Shown here piece after piece: positions 53,886 through 63,088 of a DNA stretch of 64,000 nt. The notes under the pieces are model-generated. The model was not told the origin of the DNA. It did no database searches and worked only from the letters and a program-made list of their open reading frames with translations. Each line of letters starts with the position of its first letter. Within the stretch, counting starts at the first letter, position 1. Source of the stretch: Rhodanobacter sp. Root480 (GTDB lineage Bacteria > Pseudomonadota > Gammaproteobacteria > Xanthomonadales > Rhodanobacteraceae); NCBI RefSeq assembly GCF_001426645.1, contig NZ_LMEX01000003.1:97449-161448 (forward strand). Direction: 5' to 3'. The translations under genes and the position numbers were made by a program.

Positions 53886-56741
53886 GTGACCCTGAAAACG
53901 CACGCGTTGTGGCTTGCCGGTTTGCTGACTTTTTCCGTGGGCATCGTGCCGGCGTTGGCCGATCCCCCCGCCGTCACCGATGCCGCCAGCACGATCCCCG
54001 CGCTCGACTATGAGCGGTTCACCCTGCCCAACGGACTGACCGTGGTGGTGCATGAGGATCACAAGGCGCCGGTGGTGGCGGTGAGCGTGTGGTACCACGT
54101 GGGCTCCTCTTACGAGCCCAAGGGCAAGACCGGCTTCGCGCATCTGTTCGAGCACCTGATGTTCCAGGGTTCGGAAAACCACAAGGACGAATTCTTCAAG
54201 CCGTTCGAACTGGCTGGCGCCACCGACCAGAACGGCACCACCTGGCTCGACCGCACCAACTATTTCGAAACCGTGCCCACCACCGCGCTGGACATGGCGC
54301 TGTGGATGGAGTCCGACCGCATGGGCCATCTGCTGGGCGCTATCGGCCAGCCGCAGCTCGACGAACAGCGCGGCGTAGTGCAGAACGAAAAGCGCCAGCG
54401 CGAAAACCAGCCCTACGGCCGCGCCAGCGAGCTGATCCAGGCCGAGGCGTTCCCCGCCAACCATCCGTACCACCACGACACCATCGGCTCGATGGCCGAC
54501 TTGAACGCCGCCTCGCTGGGCGACGTGAAGCAGTGGTTCCGCGACTACTACGGCGCCGCCAATACGGTGGTGGTGCTGGCCGGCGACATCACGCCGGCAG
54601 TGGTGAAAGAGAAGATGCTGAAGTACTTCGGCGACATCGCCGCGGGCCCGCGCGTGCCGCGGCCACAACCGTGGGTGGCGCCGCGCGAGCAGTCCACCCG
54701 CGGCACCATGACCGACAACGTGGCGCAGACGCGCATCTACCGCGAGTGGAACGTGCCGCCGCGTGGCAGCACCGACGAGAACCTGCTGGAGCTGGCCGCC
54801 GCGGTGCTGGGCGGCGGCAAGACCTCGCGGCTGTACCAGCGGCTGGTCTACCGCGACAAGCTGGCCGACGACGTCTCGGTGGGTGTGGAGCAGCACTCGC
54901 TGGCCAGCCTGTTCGAGCTGCAGGTCGACGTGAAGCAGGGCGTCGACCCGGCTCGCGTCGAGGCGGCCATCACCGATGAATGGCGCAACTTCCTGGCGCA
55001 CGGCCCCAGCGCCGACGAGCTGGCGCGGGTGAAGACGGAAACCCGCGCCTCCTTCGTGCGCGGGCTGGAGCGCGTCAACACGCAGGCCTCGATCCTGGCC
55101 CAGGGGCAGCTCTATCACGGTGATCCGGGCGCCTATCTGAAGCAGTTCAACGAATTCATGGCCGCCACCCCGGCCAGCGTCACCGCCGCCGCGAACCGCT
55201 GGATCGCCCGCGGCGATTACACCTTGACCGTGGTGCCGGGCAAGGTCGATAGCACCGACAGCGCCGCGGCCGCCGGTCGGGCCGCCGTCCCCGGCAAACC
55301 CGCGCCGGTGCTTTCGCCCGCCGGTGATTTCCGCGCCGTCGACAGCAGTGTCGACCGCAGCAAGGGCGTGCCCACGGTCGACAGCTATCCGGACCTGAGC
55401 TTCCCCGCCGTGCAGCGCGGCCGCCTGGCCAACGGCATCGAGGTGGTGCTGGCAGAACGTCACACCGTGCCGGCGGTGCAGGTGCGGTTGTTGTTCGATG
55501 CGGGCTACGCCGCCGACCAGGGCCGCAAGCTGGGTACCTCCAGCTTCACCATGTCGATGCTGGACGAGGGCACCAGGGAGCTGGATTCGGTCGAGATCGC
55601 CAAGCGCAAGCAGCGGCTGGGCGCGCTGATCGATACCGATTGCGGGCTGGATTTCTGCAACGCCTCGTTGAATGCGCTGGACGACAATCTGCAACCGTCA
55701 CTCGCCCTGTTCGCCGACATCGTGCGTCAGCCCGCCTTCCGCCAGGCGGATATCGACCGCGTGCGCGGCCAGTGGCTGGCCGGCATCGCGCAGGAAAAGA
55801 GCCAGCCCGTCGGCATCGCGCTGCGCACCCTGCCGCCGCTGCTGTACGGCAAGGGCCACGCCTACGCCATCCCGTTCACCGGCTCGGGTACGGATGCGTC
55901 GATCAAGGCGCTGCAGGCCGCCGACATGCGCCGCTTCATGGCCGACTACATCCGGCCCGACAACGTGCGCATCCTGGTGGCCGGCGACACCACGCTGGCG
56001 AAGATCATCCCGGCGCTGAACGCCGCATTCGGCCAATGGCAGGCGCCCGCGGGCAAGGTGCCGGCGAAGAACATCGGCAAGGTGGCACCGCCGCCGCATG
56101 CACGCGTCTACCTGATCGACCGCCCCGACGCGCAGCAAAGCCTGATCCTGGCCGGCAGCCTGGCGCCCTCCACCGAGGCGCCGAACAACCTGCAGATCCA
56201 GACCATGAACGGCGCGTTCGGCGGCACCTTCACCTCGCGCCTCAACATGAACCTGCGCGAGGACAAGCACTGGGCCTACGGTGCCTTCAGCATCCTGCAG
56301 AACGCCCTGGGCCAGCGCCCGTTCCTGCTGTACGCGCCGGTCCAGACCGACAAGACCGCGCCATCCATCGCCGAGCTGTTGAAGGAGGCCCGCGCGGTGA
56401 TCGGCCCGCAACCACTCACCGAGCAGGAGATCGACAAGATCAAGGTGGGCGACGTGCGCAGCATGCCGGGCGGCTACCAGACCACCTCGGCGGTGATGGG
56501 TGCGTTGCAGGACATCGTGCAGTACGACCGCCCCGACGATTACGTGCGCACGCTGAAGTCGCGCATCGAGGCGCAGACCGATGCCTCGGTGCAGGCCGCC
56601 GCGCAGGAAATCATCCATCCCGACCAGCTGACCTGGGTGATCGTGGGTGATCTGAAGAAGGTCGAGGCGCCGATCCGTGCGTTGAAACTGGGTGACATCC
56701 AGGTACTGGATACCGACGGCAAGCCGGTGGCGCCGAAATAA
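53886..56741 (+). CDS. Exported M16 family zinc metallopeptidase (two-domain, pitrilysin-like)
   Basis: A 951-residue protein with a signal peptide (LWLAGLLTFSVGIVPALADP). The first half carries the inverted zinc motif HLFEH at residues 86-90 followed by the distal Glu region VVQNEKRQRENQPYGR. The second half (from about residue 505, GRLANGIEVVLAERHTVPAV) is an inactive M16 copy without HxxEH, as in many fused peptidases. It is periplasmic or surface-associated and expected to degrade peptides. The start is GTG, with AAGGAA upstream. It faces the sigma-54 gene. Confidence 0.92.
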   Translation: MTLKTHALWLAGLLTFSVGIVPALADPPAVTDAASTIPALDYERFTLPNGLTVVVHEDHKAPVVAVSVWYHVGSSYEPKGKTGFAHLFEHLMFQGSENHKDEFFKPFELAGATDQNGTTWLDRTNYFETVPTTALDMALWMESDRMGHLLGAIGQPQLDEQRGVVQNEKRQRENQPYGRASELIQAEAFPANHPYHHDTIGSMADLNAASLGDVKQWFRDYYGAANTVVVLAGDITPAVVKEKMLKYFGDIAAGPRVPRPQPWVAPREQSTRGTMTDNVAQTRIYREWNVPPRGSTDENLLELAAAVLGGGKTSRLYQRLVYRDKLADDVSVGVEQHSLASLFELQVDVKQGVDPARVEAAITDEWRNFLAHGPSADELARVKTETRASFVRGLERVNTQASILAQGQLYHGDPGAYLKQFNEFMAATPASVTAAANRWIARGDYTLTVVPGKVDSTDSAAAAGRAAVPGKPAPVLSPAGDFRAVDSSVDRSKGVPTVDSYPDLSFPAVQRGRLANGIEVVLAERHTVPAVQVRLLFDAGYAADQGRKLGTSSFTMSMLDEGTRELDSVEIAKRKQRLGALIDTDCGLDFCNASLNALDDNLQPSLALFADIVRQPAFRQADIDRVRGQWLAGIAQEKSQPVGIALRTLPPLLYGKGHAYAIPFTGSGTDASIKALQAADMRRFMADYIRPDNVRILVAGDTTLAKIIPALNAAFGQWQAPAGKVPAKNIGKVAPPPHARVYLIDRPDAQQSLILAGSLAPSTEAPNNLQIQTMNGAFGGTFTSRLNMNLREDKHWAYGAFSILQNALGQRPFLLYAPVQTDKTAPSIAELLKEARAVIGPQPLTEQEIDKIKVGDVRSMPGGYQTTSAVMGALQDIVQYDRPDDYVRTLKSRIEAQTDASVQAAAQEIIHPDQLTWVIVGDLKKVEAPIRALKLGDIQVLDTDGKPVAPK

Positions 56742-56861
56742 GCCCGCGGGCGGGATGTCGCGTGCCATCGCCGGCACGCGGCACCGCCCTCGCGCTACGA
56801 TGGCGCCTTGCCGCGCGGTCGCGGCGCGATCCTTCCGCCCACTTCACACACGGAGTTTTCC

Positions 56862-57266
56862 ATGCGCAAGAACCTGCTGTTGCTCGTCCCCGTGCTGGCG
56901 CTGAGCGCGTGTACGTGGGGCATCACCATGGACGAAGCGGCCAAGAACGTGCGCACGGCCTGGAATGGCGACGTGTCGGCCTGCCACGAACTGGGCAAGG
57001 TCACCGTCTCGGTGATGGACCACATCGGCCCGGTCAACCGCAACGGCATGACGATCCGCGAAGAGCTGGAAGTGATGGCCCGCAACGAGGCCGCCAAGAT
57101 GCACGCCGACACCGTCAAGCCGCTGGCCGAACCCGCCGACGGCTCGCAGGCGTGGGGCGTCTACCAGTGCGGCACGCGCACGATCAGCCCGGTGCGCTCG
57201 TCCGCCACACCTGCGGCCACACCCGCGCCCGGCAGCGCGCAGACATTCCCGGTCAAGGGCAACTGA
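56862..57266 (+). CDS. DUF4156-like lipoprotein
   Basis: A 134-residue protein with lipobox LALSAC in MRKNLLLLVPVLALSACTWG. The mature domain includes VRTAWNGDVSACHELGKVTV, MTIREELEVMARNEAAKMHAD and WGVYQCGT, matching the small DUF4156 lipoproteins in which two cysteines probably pair. A Pro/Ala-rich tail ends the protein. An intrinsic terminator follows. Function unknown. Confidence 0.85.
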   Translation: MRKNLLLLVPVLALSACTWGITMDEAAKNVRTAWNGDVSACHELGKVTVSVMDHIGPVNRNGMTIREELEVMARNEAAKMHADTVKPLAEPADGSQAWGVYQCGTRTISPVRSSATPAATPAPGSAQTFPVKGN

Positions 57267-57287
57267 GCTGGCCGTTCCTGCACGCCG

Positions 57288-57311
57288 AAGGCGCCCCCGG
57301 GCGCCTTTTTT
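57288..57311 (+). terminator. Rho-independent terminator after the DUF4156 gene
   Basis: AAGGCGCC and GGCGCCTT form a perfect 8-bp stem with loop CCCG, followed by a run of six T that begins in the stem. It lies 21 bases after the stop codon and just before pssA. Confidence 0.9.
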
Positions 57312-57339
57312 CACGCCGGCCCGTACACGCGGGTTTGCG

Positions 57340-58767
57340 ATGATGGCCGGCATGATCAAGCGCATGCCTTCGAAAACCACCTTGCTGAAAGCCCCAGGCC
57401 GGATCGCGCGACGCATGCTGCCGTTCCGCCGCAGGCGCGCCGACCCGCTCGATGCGTTGCCCTTTTTCGCCGTGCCGGCCACTGCCATCGCGGTGCTGGA
57501 CGATGCCGCCGCGTTTCGCCGCACGCTGTTGCAGCACATCGCCCAGGCCACGCGCCGGATCGTGCTGGTGACGCTGTACCTGCAGGACGATGATGGCGGC
57601 CGCGAGATCCTCGAGGCGTTGTACGCGGCGAAAACGCGTCATCCAGCCCTGGAAATTTCCGTGTTCGTCGACTGGCATCGCGCCCGCCGCGGCCTGATCG
57701 GCAAGCAGAAAAGCGAGGGCAACGCGGGCATGTATCGCGAGTACGCCAGGCGCCTGGGGCCGGGCGTGGCCATCTACGGCGTGCCGGTGCAGAACCGCGA
57801 GTTGTTCGGCGTGCTGCACCTCAAGGGCTTCGTCATCGACGACAACGTGCTGTACAGCGGCGCCAGCCTCAACGATGTCTACCTCGCCCGACACGGCCGC
57901 TATCGGCTTGACCGCTACCACCTGTTCCGCGATGCGAAACTGGCCGACGCGATGGCCGGCTTCGTCGAGCGGCAGTTTGTCGCCAGCCCCGCCGTGTGCC
58001 GGTTGAACAGCGGTGATGCGCCAACCACGAAGGCGTTGCAGCCGGCCATCCGCGACCTGCGCCAGTCACTGCACCAGGCTGCCTACGCCGTCGTCGACGA
58101 CAGCTTGGGCGATGGTGCGGTAGCAGTGACGCCGCTGCTGGGTTTCGGCCGCACCGACAACGCACTCAACGACGCCTTGCTGGCCGCGCTGCGCGGCGCC
58201 CGCGAGCGGGTGATCCTGCTGACGCCGTACTTCAACCTGCCGCGCCCGGTGCGGGCGGTGCTGGGGCAACTATTGCGCCGCGGCTGCGAGATCCACCTGA
58301 TGGTGGGCGACAAGACCGCCAATGATTTCTACATACCGCCCGAGCAGCCGTTCAAGACCATCGGCCTGCTGCCCTACCTGTACGAAAACAACCTGCGCCG
58401 GTTTGCCCGCGCCCACCGCCGGCAGATCGACAGCGGCCAGCTCAACATCCACCTGTGGCACCACGGCGACAACAGCTACCACCTGAAAGGCCTGTTCGTG
58501 GACGACGACGTGGCCGTACTCACCGGCAACAACCTCAACCCGCGCGCGTGGGCGCTGGACCTGGAAAACGGCCTGCTGCTGCGCGACCCGCAGCGGCTGC
58601 TGCATGACAGGCATCAGGCTGAGTGGGCCGCGTTGAAAAAACACGCCACGCGGCTGTCCGACTACCATGCACTGGAAAGTCCGCGGCAGTACCCCGCGGT
58701 GGTGCGCAAGCTGTTGCGGCGGCTTAACCGCACGCGGCTGGACCGGCTGGTGAACCGGTTGCTGTAG
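57340..58767 (+). CDS. pssA: CDP-diacylglycerol-serine O-phosphatidyltransferase (PLD-type PssA)
   Basis: A 475-residue phosphatidylserine synthase of the E. coli type, belonging to the phospholipase D superfamily. The two HKD sites are HLKGFVIDDNVLYSGASLND and HLKGLFVDDDVAVLTGNNLN. VGDKTANDFYIP and GLLPYLYENNLRRF are close to E. coli PssA. It forms phosphatidylserine from CDP-diacylglycerol and serine, the precursor of phosphatidylethanolamine. The start could be the first, second or fourth methionine codon (57340, 57343, 57352); none has a good ribosome site. Confidence 0.94.
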   Translation: MMAGMIKRMPSKTTLLKAPGRIARRMLPFRRRRADPLDALPFFAVPATAIAVLDDAAAFRRTLLQHIAQATRRIVLVTLYLQDDDGGREILEALYAAKTRHPALEISVFVDWHRARRGLIGKQKSEGNAGMYREYARRLGPGVAIYGVPVQNRELFGVLHLKGFVIDDNVLYSGASLNDVYLARHGRYRLDRYHLFRDAKLADAMAGFVERQFVASPAVCRLNSGDAPTTKALQPAIRDLRQSLHQAAYAVVDDSLGDGAVAVTPLLGFGRTDNALNDALLAALRGARERVILLTPYFNLPRPVRAVLGQLLRRGCEIHLMVGDKTANDFYIPPEQPFKTIGLLPYLYENNLRRFARAHRRQIDSGQLNIHLWHHGDNSYHLKGLFVDDDVAVLTGNNLNPRAWALDLENGLLLRDPQRLLHDRHQAEWAALKKHATRLSDYHALESPRQYPAVVRKLLRRLNRTRLDRLVNRLL

Positions 58768-58773
58768 GCGCTT

Positions 58774-59376
58774 CTACGCGTTCGGGGCCAGCCGGTCCAG
58801 GCGCATGCCCAACCAGTTCGACACGTTCGGCCATTCCTCGGCCAGGATGCTGAAGCACACCGTATTGCGCAGGCTGCCGTCGGTGCGACGCTTTTGCGCG
58901 CGCAGGACGCCTTCGCGCTGCGCACCAAGGCGTTCGATGGCGCGCTGCGAATCCTCGTTCAACTCGTCAGTGTGAAAGGCGACCGCCACGCAACCCATCC
59001 CCTCGAAAGCATGCTCCAGCAGCAGCCTTTTGCAGGCCGTGTTGAGGTGGCTTTTCTGCCAGCGTTTCGCGTACCAGGTGTAGCCGATGGCGACGCGCGG
59101 CAGTTCGGCGTCGATTTCATAGAAGCGGGTGGTGCCCACGATGTCGCCACTACGCTTTTCGCGGACGGCAAACGGCAGCATGTGGCCGTCGGCCAGGCCT
59201 CGCAGTGCCTTTTCGACGTAAGTTTGCGCCTGGCCTGGCGGCGGCACGCTGGTGACCCGCAGGTTCCACAGCTCGCCATCGGCGGCGGCGGCCTCGAGGG
59301 CGGGGACGTGATCCAGGTTCAGGGGCTCCAGCACGACGTAGTCGTCCTGCAGGCATATCGGGGCGAGAGGTGGCAT
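58774..59376 (-). CDS. GNAT family N-acetyltransferase (RimJ/RimL-like)
   Basis: A 200-residue acetyltransferase. The acetyl-CoA-binding region is represented by VGTTRFYEIDAELPRVAIGYTW with the following WQKSHLNTACKRLLLEHAFE segment and FHTDELNEDSQRAIERLGAQREGVLR, which is characteristic of the RimJ/RimL-type group that acetylates protein N-termini or small molecules. Substrate is unknown. It converges with pssA with a six-base gap. Confidence 0.88.
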   Translation of the reverse strand: MPPLAPICLQDDYVVLEPLNLDHVPALEAAAADGELWNLRVTSVPPPGQAQTYVEKALRGLADGHMLPFAVREKRSGDIVGTTRFYEIDAELPRVAIGYTWYAKRWQKSHLNTACKRLLLEHAFEGMGCVAVAFHTDELNEDSQRAIERLGAQREGVLRAQKRRTDGSLRNTVCFSILAEEWPNVSNWLGMRLDRLAPNA

Positions 59377-59419
59377 CGGAGAATTCCAGCGGCGTACGGC
59401 GCAGGGCCGCAGGGTGCGG

Positions 59420-59626
59420 TCAGGCGTCCAGATCGGGGATCAGCTTGCTCTCCAGGCGGGAGATGTGATCCTTCAGCAGCAGCTTGCGTTTCTTCAGTCG
59501 GGTCAGCTGCAGTTCGTCGCGGCCCAGCGTGGTGGCCAGCTGTTCGATCGCCGCGTCGAGATCGCGATGCTCCATCCGCAACTCGGCGAGCAAGTGGGCG
59601 ATTTCAGCGTGATCCTGAACCTGCAT
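59420..59626 (-). CDS. YdcH/DUF465 family small protein
   Basis: A 68-residue coiled-coil protein of the DUF465 (YdcH) family. The signature is LRMEHRDLDAAIEQL followed by QLTRLKKRKLLLKDHISRLE. The protein is cytosolic and of unknown function. An in-frame upstream extension is not supported. It is followed on the same strand by the GNAT gene after about 43 bases. Confidence 0.88.
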   Translation of the reverse strand: MQVQDHAEIAHLLAELRMEHRDLDAAIEQLATTLGRDELQLTRLKKRKLLLKDHISRLESKLIPDLDA

Positions 59627-59850
59627 GGCGGGGCCGGTGACAAGTGGAGAAGTTGGCAAGTGTACCGCCGCCGCGCGCGGCTGGTCAGTATCTGACCAGC
59701 CGCGGGGCAGGCCGGTCACGGGACAAGTCATGGTGCAAAGCAGTAAAGTGCGCGATGGCCTGCCGGCATGCATCGCCGGGCGCCGCGGCAAGCGGTGTTG
59801 GCGTCCAACCGCGGGTTTTGATCATTCCACCATTTACCAGAGGGCTGCTC

Positions 59851-61050
59851 GTGTCTTTCTTTGCATCCGTTGAAATGGCTCCAGGCGATCCGATCCTGGG
59901 CCTGACCGAGGCCTTCGTGGCCGATCCGCGCCCGGGCAAGATCAATCTTGGCGTGGGCATCTATTGCGACGAGCAGGGCAAGATCCCGCTGATGAAAGCG
60001 GTGCGTGACGTCGAGCAGGCGCTGGCCAAGGCGGAAAACCCGCGCGGTTACCTGCCCATCAACGGCTTGAAGGCCTACAACGAGCTGACCCAGCAACTGC
60101 TGTTCGGCGCCGATTCGCCGCTGCTGGCCGAAGGCCGCGTGGCCACGGCGCAGACCATCGGCGGCAGCGCCGCCTTGCGCGTGGCCGCCGACCTGCTGAA
60201 GCAGACCGCCGGCGCCGGCGCCAAGATCGCCATCAGCAATCCCAGTTGGGGCAACCACCACGTGGTGTTCCGCACCGCCGGCTTCGAGCTGCTGGAATAC
60301 CGCTATTACGACAAGGAAACCCACGGCCTGGATTTCGCCGGCATGCTGGAGGACCTGGGCAAGCTGGAGCCGGGCACCGTGGTGCTGCTGCACGCGTGCT
60401 GCCACAACCCCACCGGCGTGGACCTGGATGCTGCCCAATGGCAGCAGGCGATCGCGCTGATGAAGGAGCGCCAGCTGCTGCCCTTCGTCGACGCCGCCTA
60501 CCAGGGTTTCGACAAGGGCCTGGACGCCGACGCCACCGCGATCCGGCTGCTGGCCGCGTCCGGTATCGAGGCGTTCGTCGTGGCCAATTCGTACTCCAAG
60601 TCGTTCTCGCTGTATGGCGAGCGGGTGGGCGCGATCAGCATGGTCGGCCGTGACCGCGACGAGGCCGCACGGGTACTGTCGCGCATCAAGACCACCATCC
60701 GCTCGATCTACTCCAGCCCCTCCGCTCACGGTGCGTACCTGGTGGCCGGCGTGCTGGGCAACCCCGAGCTGCGTGCGTCGTGGGAAGACGAGCTGGGCGG
60801 CATGCGCACGCGCATCCACGAAATGCGCGCGGGCCTGGTCGATGGGTTGGCGGCGGCGGGTCTGCCGCAGTTCGACTTCATCAACCGGCAGGCCGGCATG
60901 TTCTCGTACTCGGGGCTGAGCAAGGCTCAGGTCGAGCGCCTGCGCGAGGATTTCGCGATCTACGCGCTGACCAGCGGCCGCATCTGCGTGGCCGCGCTGA
61001 ATCGCGCCAACCTGGACGCCGTAGTGGCGGCGATCGCTGCCGTCAGCTGA
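59851..61050 (+). CDS. Aromatic amino acid / aspartate aminotransferase (class I, PLP)
   Basis: A 399-residue PLP-dependent aminotransferase of the TyrB/AspC group. Motifs include INLGVGIYCDEQGKIP, SNPSWGNHH, LLHACCHNPTGVDL, and the PLP lysine in NSYSKSFSLYGERVGA. It transfers amino groups from aspartate or aromatic amino acids to 2-oxoglutarate. The start is a GTG giving MSFFASVEMAPGDPILGLTE, which matches the family N-terminus; the nearest ATG begins inside the conserved region. A REP palindrome follows. Confidence 0.92.
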   Translation: MSFFASVEMAPGDPILGLTEAFVADPRPGKINLGVGIYCDEQGKIPLMKAVRDVEQALAKAENPRGYLPINGLKAYNELTQQLLFGADSPLLAEGRVATAQTIGGSAALRVAADLLKQTAGAGAKIAISNPSWGNHHVVFRTAGFELLEYRYYDKETHGLDFAGMLEDLGKLEPGTVVLLHACCHNPTGVDLDAAQWQQAIALMKERQLLPFVDAAYQGFDKGLDADATAIRLLAASGIEAFVVANSYSKSFSLYGERVGAISMVGRDRDEAARVLSRIKTTIRSIYSSPSAHGAYLVAGVLGNPELRASWEDELGGMRTRIHEMRAGLVDGLAAAGLPQFDFINRQAGMFSYSGLSKAQVERLREDFAIYALTSGRICVAALNRANLDAVVAAIAAVS

Positions 61051-61066
61051 AATCTCGCCATACCCC

Positions 61067-61140
61067 TGTAGGAGCGGCTTTAGCCGCGATGCTCTTTCGC
61101 CACTCGGACGAAAAGCATCGCGACTGAAGTCGCTCCTACA
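61067..61140. repeat. REP-type inverted repeat (GTAGGAGC family)
   Basis: Two 27-base arms at 61067-61093 and 61114-61140 are inverted around a 20-base spacer. The arms begin TGTAGGAG and contain GCGGCTTTAGCCGC (left) and GCGACTTCAGTCGC (right); they differ at a few positions. This is the GTAG-headed relative of 50326-50418. It lies between the aminotransferase and rdgC genes. Confidence 0.88.
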
Positions 61141-61200
61141 ACGTCAACGCGAACCCAAACAATCGCCCGCGGCCCTCGGCCGCACCGATCCGGACATTGA

Positions 61201-62118
61201 ATGTTTTTCCGCAATCTCACGCTGTTCCGTTTTTCCCCCGCCGTAGCCACTGATCTCGACCGCCTCGACGACGCACTGGCCGAGCATCGCCTGCGCCCCT
61301 GCGGCCCGCTGGAGATGTTCACCCGCGGCTTCGTGCCGCCGGTGGGCCGCGGCGAGGGCGAGCCGCTCACGCACAGCGTCAAGCAATCCACCCTGGTAAC
61401 CGTGGGTGGCGAGGACAAATTGCTGCCGGCGGCGGTGATCAACGACGAGCTGCAGCGCAAGGTGCAGAAGATCGCCGAGGAAGAGGGGCGCAAGGTCGGC
61501 GGCCGCGAGCGCAAGCGGATCAAGGAGGATCTGCTCACCGAACTGCTGCCGCGCGCGTTCGTGCGCAACTCGCGCATGGCCGCCTATGTGGACAAGAAAA
61601 ACGGCTGGCTGGTGCTGGACACCTCCAGCCGCAAATCGGCCGAGAACGCGCTGACCCAGATCCGCGAGGCGCTGGGCAGTTTCCCCGCCGTGCCGCTGGC
61701 GCCGGAGGAAGGCCCGCGCGTGCTGATGACCGACTGGCTCTCCACCGGCAACCTGCCGGCGGGCCTGGCGCTGGGCGATGAGTGCGAACTGCGTGACCCG
61801 GCGACCGCCACCGGCGCCATCGCCCGCTGCCGCCGGCAGGAGCTGGATGCCGAGGAAGTGAAGGAGCACCTGCGCAACGGCAAGCAGGTATTCATGCTGG
61901 GGCTGACCTTCGACGACCGCATCACGTTCGTGCTGGGCGAGGATCTGGTCATCCGCAAGCTGAAATTCCTGGACGTGGTGATGGACGAGCTGGGCGACAG
62001 CCAGCAGGACGCCCACGCCGAGATGGATGCCAGTTTCGCCCTGCTGACGCTGGAGCTGGAGCGCCTGCTGGGCAAGCTGGAAGAGTGGTTCGGCCTGCCG
62101 CGCCCCGCCGATAGCTGA
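61201..62118 (+). CDS. rdgC: Recombination-associated protein RdgC
   Basis: A 305-residue nucleoid-associated protein that forms a DNA-encircling ring and limits RecA activity. It begins MFFRNLTLFRFSPAV, with LRPCGPLEMFTRGFVPPVGR, IKEDLLTELLPRAFVRNS and MTDWLSTGNLPAGLALGDEC as in known RdgC proteins. Length is normal. It lies just after a REP palindrome and is probably monocistronic. Confidence 0.95.
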   Translation: MFFRNLTLFRFSPAVATDLDRLDDALAEHRLRPCGPLEMFTRGFVPPVGRGEGEPLTHSVKQSTLVTVGGEDKLLPAAVINDELQRKVQKIAEEEGRKVGGRERKRIKEDLLTELLPRAFVRNSRMAAYVDKKNGWLVLDTSSRKSAENALTQIREALGSFPAVPLAPEEGPRVLMTDWLSTGNLPAGLALGDECELRDPATATGAIARCRRQELDAEEVKEHLRNGKQVFMLGLTFDDRITFVLGEDLVIRKLKFLDVVMDELGDSQQDAHAEMDASFALLTLELERLLGKLEEWFGLPRPADS

Positions 62119-62249
62119 ACCGGCGTCACGCCCCTGCGCTCCCGGCCGCGCGTCATGCTTGCGGCCGGCCCGCGACAAGTGGAAGCTTGGCAGACGGCCG
62201 CGCCCATCAGTCCACCACCGGCAAGGCGAGCAGGCACAACGGGCAGGTC

Positions 62250-63020
62250 ATGGCGCAGCATCTCGAAGGCGATTGGCTGGAACTGTCGACAGCAGGCGGA
62301 CGCCTCATCCGCGTGCTGAAGGCCGCGCACCCGCGTGCCCGCCGGCTGCGCCTCACGGTCACGCCCAAGGGCGCCCGCGTCACCTATCCGCACGGCACCC
62401 ATCCGGCCCAGGTCAGCGCCTTCCTGCGCAGCCACGCCGAGTGGCTGGAGCTGAAACTCGATGAGCTGAACCTGATGGTGAAGCCGCTGCCGCCGCTGCG
62501 GCTGGGCTATCCATGCACGTTCCCGCTGCGCGGCGAGCTGGTCGAGCTGGACTGGGCCGAAGGCAGCTATCCCAAGATCGAGTCGCATGCCGAAGGGCTG
62601 ACCCTGGTGATCCCGCGCCCGCACACCCGCGCGCTGCCGATCGCGCGCGGGCTGCTGGCCTCGCACCTGGAAGCGCAGATCCGCCGCGACGTGTCGCGCT
62701 GGATGGCCGGCTACGTGCCGCAACTGGGGCTGGCGCCCACCTCGCTGCGCATCCGCCCCATGAAAAGCCTGTGGGGCAGCCTGGATACCCGCGACCGCAT
62801 CAACCTGGATCTGGCGCTGGCGTTGGCGCCACCGGCCGCGCTGCGCTACGTGCTGGCGCACGAGCTGTGCCACCTGAAGGTGCGCAACCATTCGCCGCGG
62901 TTCTGGACCCAGGTGGAAAACCTGTTCCCGGATTGGCGCGAACAGCGCGCCTGGTTGCGCCAGCAGGGCGCGGTGCTGAAGGCGGAACTCGATCGGCTGA
63001 TCGGCGACGTGGCCGACTGA
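62250..63020 (+). CDS. YgjP-like metallopeptidase-domain protein (DUF45)
   Basis: A 256-residue protein of the M48-related DUF45 group. The zinc motif HELCH is in YVLAHELCHLKVRNHSPRFW with the third ligand His in the NHSPRFW part. The KSLWGSLDTRDRINLDLAL segment is typical. Such proteins often accompany restriction systems or house-cleaning functions, but no partner is near. The ATG giving MAQHLEGDW is preferred over an in-frame start 21 codons upstream. Substrate unknown. Confidence 0.87.
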   Translation: MAQHLEGDWLELSTAGGRLIRVLKAAHPRARRLRLTVTPKGARVTYPHGTHPAQVSAFLRSHAEWLELKLDELNLMVKPLPPLRLGYPCTFPLRGELVELDWAEGSYPKIESHAEGLTLVIPRPHTRALPIARGLLASHLEAQIRRDVSRWMAGYVPQLGLAPTSLRIRPMKSLWGSLDTRDRINLDLALALAPPAALRYVLAHELCHLKVRNHSPRFWTQVENLFPDWREQRAWLRQQGAVLKAELDRLIGDVAD

Positions 63021-63088
63021 TTCCGCGGGGCGAGTCGACCGACCAGGGTAATGGCGGCCGACTGCACCCACGCCGTGCGACTCCGTCC

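Noticed and set aside
53610-55694. A 694-codon minus-strand frame opposite the M16 peptidase
   Set aside because: Antisense shadow with no family similarity; the plus-strand frame has signal peptide and HxxEH motif.
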